Source: Zoroaster sp. YZ-2022 (lineage: Eukaryota; Echinodermata; Asteroidea; Forcipulatida; Zoroasteridae). Taken from it: 64,000 nt of DNA. The position numbers and the translations under genes are program-made. Below the pieces are notes generated by a model that was not told where the DNA came from, ran no database searches, and saw only the letters and a program-made list of their open reading frames with translations. The stretch lies in the NCBI GenBank assembly GCA_029582265.1, contig CM055828.1:7645902-7709901 (forward strand). Reading direction: 5' to 3'. Position 1 is the stretch's first letter; each line of letters begins with the position of its first letter. Shown here piece after piece: positions 37,571-49,522 of the stretch.

Positions 37571-38799
37571 TTGTAAAAAATTCTGTTTGAAATCTTGTAT
37601 ATTATTTCCTTTTTATGAATGAATTGACTGTGCCACTGTTGTAGACTCTTACAATGATGTTGTTTAGAAGGGAAGGAACAACATTAGTAACTACAAGATT
37701 ATCAAATTTAGGAATAACATGAAATCTTACTTTGTGGACAATCGGTATATTTACCAAAGTGTTTGCATCTTGGGAAAAAGGAAATTTTTTACCAAAAATT
37801 CCCGCCTGCCAACCTTATGTTAAACATAAGAACATTAACAATTACACGTAACGTGTTGTTTTCTCCAAAACTTGAGCACCAATTAAGAAACTTTCAGTGG
37901 TTAGATTTGATGGTATATTTCTTGAAACCTGGAGGGAAAAACTGAACGTAAATTATCAGAAATTAATGTATCTTCCCATGAAAACAACAAATCATTCTAA
38001 AGTATAGTGATCTGGGGTTTCAATGGAGTTGTGGGGGGGGGGATAAATGGCTTAGCGCCCGCCCCCCCCCCCCCCAACTTGGCCCCAAGGCCCATGCACA
38101 TATTCCTTAATAACTGCAATGGCCCGATATATGCAGCCGTTAGTTCATGAGTTCGTTACACTCTGATCTGACGGGCGTAAGTAATTTTGACATCTTCTGA
38201 ATTCTTTTTAATTGTTTTCTGGGACGTTAAGGGTACATTGACCCTCTCATCCCTCAGCTGGATCATCATACATGTATTATGCAGCATATTAGAGCGCCAA
38301 ATTGAAGAAAGTGCAATGTCAAAGTACTTTTTACAAAGTACAAAGTTTGCTCCATTACAAAATATGTTAGGGTAATATTCCTTTAAAATGTGTACTGAAT
38401 TACAAGTGTCGCTAATTACAATACTTTGACTTATATGAACAAATTAACAATATTTATTTAAAACAAAATACTTTCTAATAGTTATGCTTTTAAAATTCAC
38501 CATCAATCTGATTAATATAATCATTTAATATGAAGGGTCATCCCTCTCTGGAAAAGTGGACTATTCTTAGTTCGCGGTTCAAATGAAAGAAATTTTGACG
38601 ATCGAGATCATGATATGAATGGGGAGAAAGTGCAAGTGACCTGGCCCAAATAGCTACTTTTGTATCTTTTTCTCTATCAAAATCGTAGGCGCCAAAAATT
38701 GGAAAACGTAATAGTACTAGCATAAAAACATAGCATGGCTTGTCTTCTGTAACAACATTAACACTAACAGTTAGGGCAGGGAGGGCCGGCTTAGCGAAA
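37571..38799 (+). other. CREB3L-Dmrt intergenic spacer
   Basis: AT-rich, with a G-run/C-run pair at 38033-38075 and no ORF of note. The Dmrt promoter should lie at its right end; CATAAAAACA near 38721 is a weak TATA candidate 80 bp before the ATG. No repeat family recognised. Confidence 0.5.
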
Positions 38800-41700
38800 A
38801 TGAATGGAGATTGTATCGATACCGTTGGAAAAACAAACGAAGGAAGACTAAACGGAACTGCGGCCCCACTAGCATTGACAACTGGACCATCGAGTGTGGA
38901 GACTGTGGCGGCGGATGCTTCGGCTGATGCTTCTGGTACAAGCTTTGTGGGTCGGAAGATACGGTGCCCCCGGTGTTCCCGTTGTCGTAATCACGGTGTT
39001 CTAGTTCCACTTAAGGTAATTTCAGACTTTTTACTTCCTAACTTAGCCTAACGTTAGTTAACATGTGCCTGACTCTGAGCTAACGTTAAACTTAAGCCTG
39101 AGGCAATGTGCGAGACGGCCAGAAGGCTAAGCCTATCGTCCATGTACGTAATTCGCCGCACTCGTGAAATGACGCACTTGCCTTTGGCTTAGCATTTCTC
39201 GGAAAACTTACAAAACTATGGCGTATTAATGGTTGCATAAACTTATCTAAGTCATAGGCCTACTTGTTACAAAAATAAAAATCACAGTGAAATTGTATGA
39301 TTTACTGGAAAGTTAGTGCTTGTAAAAGTGGAAAAAGTTGTTTAACCACTGATTCATTTAGAAATAGTAAGGGATTTACATGACCTAAATATTTTTCACG
39401 AACATCTTCAGAACTAATTACTACTCAATTGAGATTCTTACATGGTGTCACCGCAATTAGTCTTACTTATCTGTGATTTTATTGACTATGCCGTCAACAA
39501 GCTGTTGTCTGTGGAAACCAAAAGATATGAATGCTTTGCATTTGCAATGCTTTTTTAAAGAAATACTGATCCTCAAAATGGACACATTTCTTTATATAGA
39601 AGAAGCGAATGAAGACTACTTAATTCGTTGGTGTTTATTTCATCGGCAGTGGAAAATTATTGAGAAAATGAAACATTAATACTTTATAGGCCTATCAATA
39701 TCATGGTTATGAAAAGAAACCTTTTTTTGACAAAATGTTAACATAATTTGTACACATTTCAAAGTTTTAAAGTAGGCCTACTTTTTGCAAAAATTTTAAC
39801 CACCTTTCATTTTATTGGTTTTTCAAGAATATTGATTAAAAGTTTTGAGGGCTTCTCCAAATTATACCATTTTATTTTAAAAATCTAGGCCTAGAACAAT
39901 ATTTTTATTTTCAAGATTAAAAACAATTTTACAACCATCTGGAATAGGATGAAACATGATTCAACTATTTTTCCTCTTGGGTACATTTTCTGTGCCCCCA
40001 TCAACTTTAACAGTTTGGGGGTGAGTCATTATACCAACATCAATTTTTTGATGACCACAATTCTGTGTGTCTCAAAAAACGGCGCTCAAGAGTCAAGACG
40101 TCCACGCATATGATCATGCATTGAAATTCAGCATTTTACAAGAGAATCCTTCCCTGAAACAAACTGAACACCAAACTGCTAATTTCATTTGTAAGTTACT
40201 GTCCAGTTGATTATTTAACCTTAGGTGCGTCATTTAGGGTAAATTGAGGATAATTATTCTAAAAATAGGAGACTGTGAACGGAAGAAGCATTCGGACTAG
40301 GCCAAGGCTAAATGCTCATGACGCTACTGAGTAACAGTAACAGTCTTCTCTAGAACTCTGCCAGCTGTTCGCGTTGAAATTTATTGTAAAATAGGCCTAC
40401 GCCTATCAAATCGTTTCCCTACCCAATTACATAGGATTGCATGTATGCAGTGAAGCAGTAGCAGATCAAAAGTTTTAAAAAAATCGCCACTTTCTTGTAC
40501 ATGTGGGGCTAAGCCTAAGGCCAACGATATGGAGAGATGTCCAGTGTATTGACCCTAGTCTAGAATGAGGCTAGCTCCCCCCCTCCCCTTTTTGTCTAGG
40601 ACTGGGTTGGTCCTGGGGGACATTGGGATTGGAATCATCCCCAAAAGCCCCCTCCCCCACACCTTTCACAATTTTTGACAATTAAACGCCACTGGCACTG
40701 TGTGATTGCCATAACTTATGAAGTTCAAAAAGTGAATGACTCATGAACTAACGTTAGGCCTGTTGTTAGACCTGAGTAAATTCAAAATCCAATTTCTTCT
40801 TTAATATCTTTGCTCTTTTTTTTTCTTTTTTTTCAGGGACACAAGAAGTACTGTAACTGGAAGCACTGCGTGTGCACAAAATGTCAGCTGATATCGACAA
40901 GGCAGAAGGTGATGGCCTCTCAGATTGCGCTGAAGCGACAGCAAGATATAGAGGTGATGACCGTCTGTCATAATGCCTACGGAGTGCTTGCAGTACCACA
41001 GATCCAGGGACACCCGGCCAGCAAGACCAGCTCTACTGCTACCAGTACGTCCTTGCATATGGTGCACGCTGGAGCATACAGCAACCAAGGTTATTTTGTT
41101 TTTCTTCAAATAATAGGATTAGTTGTTCCCCTTTGATTATGACCCGATTACAATATCAAAAGTCAAAAATCCTGAAAAATGAGTAGCGGGCCTGGGTCTC
41201 CCATTGGTCTAGAGGACAAAGCCCCCTGAACCTCCTGGATGTTTAATTTTGGAGGATTTACACACTCTCCACATCCCCACAAACAAGAAACTAGAGGTTT
41301 GGACATAATACAGGCTACTTCTTTCTTTCCTTGGTGGCTACTTCTCTTCTTTCAAGAAAATTTTGAGGCAAAGGGAGATTTGTAACAAATCCTGAAATCA
41401 GGAAAAATCGTGAAAAACCACAGGCCTGCATGACCTAGTGTTTTTCATTCAAATGAGAGGTGCGCCTCTCTATTGTAATTAACCACTTAACTTGCATGTA
41501 GAAATTCCCTAAATAAATGAAGAAGTGTATTCTCTGTTGTATTTTGAGCTTTTTTTCCCTTTTTTTCCTTTTCAATTCTAAAGAACTGAGTGGTCGTTTA
41601 TTTAAGGAAATGTCCTTTTTTCTTGTAGCTGCTAAACAACCATACTGCCTCGTGCTCAGGCAAGGGGAAACACTTACTTGATGTGAAGTTGGTGATGATA

Positions 41701-43472
41701 CCAAACATCCTGAGAAATTATTCCGTCCAACATATATAGAAAACATGAAATGTATAACAAATTTTAACCCTAACCCCTAGGTATTCTGGCTAGGAACCTT
41801 CCTGAATCCTCCAAATTCCATCAGCGCACTTTTGAGAAACATGCCCTTATCTTCAAAATACACCATGCATTTTCGTTGATCTTTCGTATTCAGCACTTAT
41901 GGCCTGTACTTCTTGCCAGATAGTAATTTTGCCCCATTTGAAGAGGTGAAAATACCTGTTTCCAACAGTGCTGATTTTTTCCAAAAAAAGTGCCCCTTGG
42001 AGGATTTTGGAGGATATGGGGTGGTTAGGGTTAATGGATCACAGCAGTGATCTCGACACAATGGTACAAGCTGCAACTTTTCTTACATATCTCTTGATTC
42101 TTAAGTATAGATGTTTTAAAAAAATATTTTACAAATGGTGTACACTCCCTTTATAGATTAGGGTCTTGGCATATGAATAAGGTCTAGACCTAAGTCTAAA
42201 GTAAACAATTTGGAAAATTCGAAAAGAATTTCTTTGTTAATATCAACCAAATAATGTGAATAATCGAGTTGATATATATTTGTAGTATTTTGTTTTTGCT
42301 CAATATAGACAGTGAAACCTGTATTGTTTTTCTTCATTCCATTAGGAAATCCTAACTTTCATCCCAACCCTCACTCCAACTACCAGCCTCAGTGGCAGTC
42401 AGGCAGTACCGCATCATCCCCCTCAGATTTCTGCGGTGAGAGTCCCACACACACCCATGCCGGCAGTGGTGACAGAGCAGACATCCCATCTCCCGTCTTC
42501 ACCGCAGGTTGCCCCCACGTAGGTACCTTCGGACAGATGACGTCCTTCACTCCGTATAATTACAGCCACGGGCCGTTCTCTATGGGAGTGAGCACGGCAA
42601 AGTTCTCGGCCAATCAGATCATCTCGTCGAATTATCTGGCCTATCAGCAGCAGCAGCAGCAGCAGCAGTTCCACCTGCAGCATCAACTGCAGCAGCACCG
42701 GTTCCAGGACAACAGCTTCGGCAACAACTTCTGCTGCGGCGGCGGAGGTATGCAGAGTCCCCTTGTGCCCATTGGTCACCAGAGTCCATCACCGGTGACG
42801 GATGACAGCTTTGACGAGGCTGTGATGGGGTTGACTCGAGGGGGAGGAGCAAGTGGGACGGGACCAGCTTGCGAAGCGCCAACTAATATTGCCAGAACTC
42901 CTGTTGCATCACGGCACGTATATTTTGTCATTTCTTCATTTTGTGTGTGTGTGTGAGGGGGGGGGGGAGGGTGGCTAGCTAACACAGAATGTCTTTCAGT
43001 TTGGATGTTATTAGCTAATTTGCATTTTTATTGGTTAGTTGCGCATTCTGTTGTCAAAACAAGTCAAAACAAGTTGTCAGGCGATGTCAGGTCGAGCCGA
43101 TATATCAGCGCACCATCAAAATACGGCACGCGCGTGAGCCAATAAAATGGCTTGCCGTCAGGAAAGAGTTAATGACAATGAAATAAGCTGAAATTCTCAC
43201 AGGTTGGTTTTTGTGTATGTATATTTTGTGATTTTTACAAAGTATGGATACACTGACAGACATTTCACAAAAAAAGCATATACCTGCTTTATATTGTTAG
43301 AGTGCACACTATATTTTTTTATTCCAGGACTGTACTCCAGGCGTACTCCCCTCCCTCCAGCACGATGTCCGCCTTCGATCCCTTGCCAGCAAGCTCCACG
43401 ATGGCGACCCGAGCGAAGTCTTTCATTCCTCTGCAGCATGCCCTGTTTCCACAAGAACACACCACGGACTAG
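38800..43472 (+). CDS. dmrt: DM-domain (Dmrt family) transcription factor, four exons
   Basis: Exons 38800-39015, 40837-41089, 42346-42952 and 43328-43472 give about 406 aa. The first in-frame ATG after a TAG at 38731 is at 38800. The DM domain (about 53-110) is split by intron 1 at LK/GHKKYC. Zinc ligands are C59-x2-C62, H65, H74, C78, C83, C85 and C88; C56 is an extra cysteine just upstream. The rest is S/T/P/Q-rich with an eight-residue polyglutamine run; no DMA domain is seen. DM proteins bind the DNA minor groove and act in sex determination, gonad or neural fate. [11 protein letters not shown] resembles DMRTB1/DMRT1-type sequences, but the subfamily is not settled. The exon 3 donor is uncertain: GTGAGG at 42953 (phase 2) gives a last exon ending [23 protein letters not shown] at 42918 (phase 0) gives a longer, less natural tail. 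The exon 2 donor GTTATT is weak. Confidence 0.9.
39016..40836 (+). other. Dmrt intron 1
   Basis: Donor GTAATT, acceptor after a long pyrimidine run TTTTTTTTCAG. It splits the DM domain between LK and GHKKYC, a position shared by several Dmrt genes. It contains a half hairpin element at 39400; otherwise unremarkable AT-rich sequence. Confidence 0.7.
39400..39475. mobile_element. Half of a palindromic hairpin element
   Basis: TCAGAACTAATTACTACTCA through GGTGTCACCGCAATTAGTCT: one arm only. In Dmrt intron 1. Confidence 0.6.
41165..41430 (-). repeat. Dispersed repeat, AGGCCTGTGATTTCTC family
   Basis: Inverted relative to 8729 and 14793: AAAAATCCTGAAAAATGAG at one end, CACAGGCCTGCATGA at the other. 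It lies about 75 bp after the Dmrt exon 2 donor. Confidence 0.6.
41768..42030 (+). mobile_element. CCCTAACC-family MITE
   Basis: CCCTAACC left, GGTTAGGG right, TTAA on both sides (41764-41767, 42031-42034). In Dmrt intron 2. Confidence 0.75.
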
Positions 43473-43518
43473 AACCGGAAGGCCAAACTTCAAATATTCC
43501 GATCCTGATTGACCTTAA

Positions 43519-43678
43519 CCCTTTCACACTGTGGGGCCCGCAGCGCGCACCACAAAATTGGTCGGCTCCGTACGTGAGGCCCGCAATGCGGGCCTCTGTG
43601 ATAACCTACGTTCTATAAATACACATACATGTACAAACGCCCAGGACTGCGCGTACATCCGGCCCAGTAATGAAAGGG
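43519..43678. mobile_element. TTAA-site MITE, CCCTTTCA ends
   Basis: CCCTTTCA at the left and TGAAAGGG at the right, with TTAA at 43515-43518 and 43679-43682. The interior of 160 bp is GC-rich. It sits just after the Dmrt stop codon. Confidence 0.7.
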
Positions 43679-44021
43679 TTAAAGGGAAGGTATAAGCATT
43701 AGAAATGTTGGCAAAACTGCATCTTTGAGCAGGATACGCATGTATAACCATCCTGTTGTTTTCAGGTTGTTCTTACCCACAAGAAAATAGTGAAAATTCA
43801 CACAGTTATTTTGTACTCCTTTAGAATTTAGGAAAATGTACTCATTCCTAAATTCAAACTGGAAATTATCTCATAAATAGAGAATTAGCTGATTGCAAAC
43901 TGCTTACCAACCTAAAAGGACCTGTAGTGTAAATGCAAAATAGTGGTTATTGGCCTTACGTTTCTTTCTCAAAGGCCTTTGAGAAAGAACCTGCTAGGTT
44001 CGAAATGTAAGGCCATTTAAA

Positions 44022-44274
44022 CCCTAACCACCCTAGGTATTCTGGCTAGGAACCTTCCTGAATCCTCCAAAATCCATCAGTGCACTTTTGGAAACATGCC
44101 CTTATCTTCAAAATGCTTCCTTGATCTTCCATATTCAGCACTTGTGGCCTGTACTTCTTGCCAGGTAGTAATTTTGCCCCATTTGATGAGGTGAAAGTAC
44201 CAGTTTCCAACAGTGCTGAATTTTTCCCAATATGTGCTCCTTGGAGGATTTTGCAAGATATGTGGTGGTTAGGG
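44022..44274 (+). mobile_element. CCCTAACC-family MITE
   Basis: CCCTAACC left, GGTTAGGG right, TTAA after the right end (44275-44278). The interior matches 41768-42030. Confidence 0.7.
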
Positions 44275-44546
44275 TTAACTAGTGTTTTGGAAATTATCTC
44301 ACTTAACAATGACAGACAAACATCAGACAAATGTATTTCTCGTGAACATTATATACCATTATCAACTTTACACTAAGTAACAGGCGTACATTTCACTCTT
44401 GTTGGGGCAAGGCCACATTTCCTGAGTAAAGGACACTTCTGTTAGGGGTACCGAGGACAAGAACAGGGGCAACGAATGCCGTGGCCTCTGTGAAGTAAGT
44501 TTTACATTAATATTTTTAAATTACCAATCCTCTACCTTGCCATTAA

Positions 44547-44763
44547 AGGGGCAGTATTGTCACGATCAGAGCAGACTTTCAACAGGGCACGGAATCAGTG
44601 TCCGAGTTTAAGATGAACACAGTGACTGAAAAATTACTGGCTTATTTATGCAGCAGCAACGGTAATATGACCTTATTATGTGGGAAATTATTTTCAGTTA
44701 CTTAGTTAATCTAAAACAAGCACTCTGATTCCATGCCCTGTTGATCGTGACGATACTGCCCCT
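44547..44763. mobile_element. TTAA-site MITE, AGGGGCAGT ends (Kolobok-like group)
   Basis: Ends AGGGGCAGTATTGTCACGAT and its near complement, flanked by TTAA at 44543-44546 and 44764-44767. The interior has GACTTTCAACAGGGC and TTATGCAGCAGCAACGG. The best preserved copy of the family. Confidence 0.75.
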
Positions 44764-45149
44764 TTAATTACTATGCAGCTATCATGTTGTTTTTAATTGT
44801 ATTTTCCATGACCAAACCGAGGCTAGAAGGAAAATAGACTGGCACCATTGATGCATTGCGAATTAGTGCTATCATCATTGTCTTGCATTCAGGAACTCTA
44901 GTTGGACAAATATATTCCATGATAAAGATTTGTTTTTACCCCATATACACCCATCACAACTTCTAAGTTCTCCCTAATATTTTTTAGAATATCTCAACAA
45001 GTATTGCATGAATTTTTAAAATTCAAAAAGCAAATGACAGAATGACATGTTCTACACAGCTCGTAATGAAATGGTTGAAATTCAATCATGCATGCACAAT
45101 TGACAGTGATTTGAATGAAAATTCAGCTGAAAAAAAGTCTTTGGCTTCT

Positions 45150-45490
45150 GGTCATCGGTCGGCTTCAAAATCAGTGTGGTGATGCGTTTTTTTTATTTTA
45201 TTTTTTTCGGCCATCCTTTTTGTTTAGCCAACAGGGAAATACGTGATACATTGTATATGCGGGGACCAAATATCCCATATACAAAGTATGGTGGTTAAGA
45301 GAGGCCTCACAAATCGGGCAAACGTTCATACCCCTATGTGAAAAAGTCGTTTAAAGCACAGCACGGCAGAATTCCAATCGATCCAGCAATTTTGGCTGCA
45401 ATTGGACATCGTTTCATAGCAACAAAAAAAAGAAAATTAAAAATGCTGACGTGCGTAGAGACCAGAAACTGGATTTTTTTTTGTTTGGCC
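45150..45490 (-). repeat. Dispersed 315-bp repeat, copy 2
   Basis: Reverse complement of 23861-24175 over most of its length; the Dmrt-Prr5 spacer holds it. Confidence 0.6.
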
Positions 45491-46178
45491 ATAGAGTATT
45501 GTTAGGACACGCAATTAATGGTCCACTCTTTGGGCTGTATGGTATGGTAGAACACTTACGCAATTACTTTTTCTTTCACATGTGTTATTTTTATTTTAAA
45601 ACAATAAAATTATGTTGTTTTAGTAAAATACAATTTCCTACTTTTACCACATTTCTTCCTTTTACCACATTTCTTCAGACTATATAAATATGTTATTCGA
45701 TGTTTCTATCCACAAAACAACTGACGTTTGGTAGCTAAAATCTTTGAAAATGAATTATCGTTGGGAAAAACATTTTTATGCTATATACATTTAACTATCA
45801 AATCAGTTGTTACCCTTTACTCATTAAGTTTTATAAATGTGTGAATGGGGAAATTTAAATAAAATTTGTAAATTCTTTCAATAACTTCACTGTATTCTTG
45901 GGACTGCAACACTTTGCCTTCAAATGTTGTGTATTAACCCATAATTCAGAGCTCATCCATTTTTAGTTTTGTCAAGAGCCCTGATCTAGAATTTGCTATT
46001 GTTACTAATTGAACATAAATTTCCATTGATATGTATACTTAATTATGACATGGCCAGCCTTGCCTAATTCATGTTCTTATCAGTTAAACATTATAGTTAA
46101 CACTGTGTAAAGTTTACGCCGTTTTGTGACTGGCAGGATATATCTCTCTCAAAACTTGGCAACACCCTAAATTTCATA

Positions 46179-46616
46179 GGTTGGTGAAATTCTTGCTTCG
46201 GGAGATAAACAACTGATTTAATTTTGCCCTACACCGACGTGTGTATAGCACTGCATACTCAGTGCCTTCCGAGTGTCTGTGAAAAAACTACACAGGCGAC
46301 TCGGGCAGGATTCGAACCCACAACCTCCTGCTTACTAGTGCAGATGTCTCAACCTCTCGACCACCGAGCTTGCCTGATGACAATTGGCCGGCTAGAATCC
46401 CATATAGCAGCGGGTTCTGCGATATATATAGGTTGGTGAAATTCTTGCGTCGGGAGATAAACAACTGATTTAATTTTGCCCTACACCGACGTGTGTATAG
46501 CACTGCATACTCAGTGCCTTCCGAGTGTCTGTGAAAAAAACTACATAGGCGACTCGGGCGGGATTCGAACCCACGACCTCCTGCTTACTAGTGCAGACGT
46601 CTCAACCTCTCGACCA
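46179..46616 (-). mobile_element. Tandem pair of the second tRNA-derived SINE
   Basis: A full copy (46179-46430) and a head-truncated copy (46431-46616) are in direct tandem, 252 bp apart. On the minus strand both carry GTTCGAATCC B boxes and CTCGGTGGTCGAGAGGTTG-type A regions. Confidence 0.7.
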
Positions 46617-46641
46617 TCATAAATTTCATTGTGTTCTTGAA

Positions 46642-46862
46642 AGGGACAATATCATTAAGATCAACAGGGCATGGAATCGTAGTGCTAGTAGTTTGAGATT
46701 AACTCAGTGACTGAAGAATAATACCCCACATGATAAGGTCATATTACCGTTGCTGCTGCATAAATGAGCCAGTAATTTTCAGTCACTGTGTTCATCTTAA
46801 ACTAGGACACCGATTTCCATGCCCTGTTGAAAGTCTGCTCTGATCGTGACGAAAGTGTACCT
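46642..46862. mobile_element. AGGGRCAGT-family MITE
   Basis: AGGGACAATATCATTAAGAT left and GATCGTGACGAAAGTGTACC then TTAA (46863-46866) right; shared interior with 44547-44763. It follows a tandem SINE pair. Confidence 0.6.
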
Positions 46863-48796
46863 TTAAGAACCATGTCACATGTTTACATTTGCAGTTTGTA
46901 CGTTTTGTTCTTTGATCTCCACACAAAATGGTTTTGTTGAAAACAACTAACAGAGATGATGCCACACAAAATAAAGACATCTAAAAAAAAAGGGGGGGGG
47001 GGTTTATAGTATCTGCCATTGCATGACAACTGTGTAGTGTTTGACTAGTTGAGGATCTTTTTTGTATACAATACATGCTTCAGTGAATGTTACACACTTA
47101 GGATGGGCATCATAATTTTCAATAGACTTTTGCCCAAAACTTTTATTAAAAACATTTGGGAAGCCCAAACTATATCAGTACAATTTACGTGCATGAGTCT
47201 TTAGGGAGTCCCCACGCGCAACAATCCCTAAAACGTGTATTGATTTCATGTTCATGTGATGTGTGACCTCCCCTGTATTTATTCCAAAGAGCGCCAGTAA
47301 AGATTCTTTTAACTTTTATACACACAATGTACTTTATCAATGTTGCATTAATGCATTCCAACAAATTTCAAATTCTTATCAGTATTCTGCAAAATTAATA
47401 ACCATAAGTTTGACATATTTTATAGTTTGAGGATTGATTAATTGTGAAGCCCGTAACTGAGGCTAATGTGTTCTTATAATAAATCACAGTTTATTATTAC
47501 TTTGTATATCAAAGCGACTATTGTGTGCATTGATGGACTTCCTTTGTACATTATGACTGGTTTTTCCTGATTTCAGGATCTTATTTACAAATCTCTCTTT
47601 GCCCTTCAGATTTTCTGGAGAGAGGAAAAGTGAATAAAAAAATATTAGCTCAGTTTAATTTTTTCGACATATTAATTAACAGTTTATAGAGCCAGTGCGC
47701 TGTAACTGTTAACCCCCTTTGAAATAATGGAAGACACGAAAGAGGGCGCTATTTGGGTATTCACCCAGACCCCGTTTTCTTATTTTTTTCAAGATTTTTC
47801 ACATTTGTCCAATTACGCCCTGGTATAATGTTAATAATAAACACCCACTCGGAATTAAGGTGTTTTTTTAAGCTAAGACGTTGCAGCAAAGATTTCGACT
47901 GAATTATAGCTTATATTTGAATGAATTAGCAGCAACCAATTGACTTCAGCAATTCGAGACTCTTGAAAGTCTTAACTCTACTCGACAACCTCTTATCAGC
48001 CACTGCTCACCTGATTGCCACGCCCACCTTACTGATCACGCCCATTCTTCACAGAGGTTATTCTTGTGACTGGTCGAACAGTGCTCTTTTGCCTTCGTTG
48101 GCCAATGGAATTGACCAATCACGTATCTCGCCAACACATCAATGAAGCCTTGTTGATCCTGTCTTCAGTGTTGTCTGAATAGTCTATGCATAATTGCATA
48201 TAGCGTAGGCATGTTTATATTCAGTCACATTACATTGTTTCCAAACAATACATGTAAACTACACATGATTATCGATGTTCTTCGTGATCATGTGACATGA
48301 GAAAACAACATCAATGCATTTTAAAGAGGGGATCTAAGCAAGCATCAATAATTGAACTTTCCTCCATTTTTGTAGAGGTTACCGTATGTCATAAGGAAAT
48401 TAAACAACATAAGTTTTTTTTTATCTGAACACAAGGTAATGTAGTAATTATTTTTGTCCAAACCCATTTTGTTATGAATTCAGAAAAGGTCCACTCTGGA
48501 AAAAACAAATGGCCCCACTTACGTTTCACTGTTTTTTCACAATTATTGGCAAATAGTTTGGTAATTTTGTGAACTGAAGGAGAGCTGTGCAAAGGTGACA
48601 TCAGAAACGTGATTTTTAAACGTTACAGAACCATTTGTTTTTATCCCAGTGGATGGACCTTTTTCTGAATTCGTGAAAAACGAGGGTTGGGATGAAGTGA
48701 CTTTTGACAATATTGTACTATGAGTTTAGATTAACCGTGTGTTGTTTGGTTTCCTTAATAAGACATAACCTCCCTCGAAATGGGTAAATTTAAATT

Positions 48797-49522
48797 ATTT
48801 ACATTTGCTTGCAGAACCCCACTTTAAGAAGAACATTTAGTTGGGACATAACTTGACTTAAATGATAGCTCTGTGGATATTTTAACCATATCAACTGAAT
48901 AATAATAATAACCAGGGATAATAATCACGGTGATTGAATACGGTACTTATACCAACTTTTAATACACGCTTCAAACACAATAAGCAGGGAATCGTTTCAC
49001 TTCTTTATTAATTTCACAAAAATTTACATAAAATAATTCGTTTCTTATAAACAATAAGCATGATGAACATAAGGTTCATTTTGAACAAACAATCAAAGCG
49101 TGATACTCTTTTTAAATGGACCTACGGTAAAATACAATTTAAGTATGGCGGAGGAAATAATTTACATTTGCTTGCAGAACCCCACTTTAAGAAGAACATT
49201 TAGTTGGGACATAACTTGACTTAAATGATAGCTCTGTGGATATTTTAACCATATCAACTGAATAATAATAATAACCAGGGATAATAATCACGGTGATTGA
49301 ATACGGTACTTATACCAACTTTTAATACACGCTTCAAACACAATAAGCAGGGAATCGTTTCACTTCTTTATTAATTTCACAAAAATTTACATAAAATAAT
49401 TCGTTTCTTATAAACAATAAGCATGATGAACATAAGGTTCATTTTGAACAAACAATCAAAGCGTGATACTCTTTTTAAATGGACCTACGGTAAAATACAA
49501 TTTAAGTATGGCGGAGGAAATA
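48797..49522 (+). repeat. Perfect 363-bp tandem duplication
   Basis: 48797-49159 is repeated at 49160-49522 with no difference that I can find. Each copy has a TTTATT (minus-strand AATAAA) at offset 207. Confidence 0.9.

Larger units (their letters stand above)
43679..48796. other. Dmrt-Prr5 convergent spacer
   Basis: Both genes point into this region, so it holds 3' ends, not promoters. It carries MITEs at 44022, 44547 and 46642, the repeat at 45150, and the SINE pair at 46179. 47000-48700 has no recognised repeat apart from two CCAAT-type boxes near 48100-48120. Confidence 0.6.

Noticed and set aside
38033..38075. G-run followed by C-run as a regulatory hairpin
   Set aside because: Homopolymer runs of this kind are frequent in this window and are prone to sequencing error.
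42423..42779. 118-residue minus-strand open frame
   Set aside because: Antisense shadow of Dmrt exon 3; the Leu run is the CAG repeat read backwards.
22370..44274. Interstitial telomere repeats (CCCTAA)
   Set aside because: Only single units at the ends of a MITE family; no tandem array.
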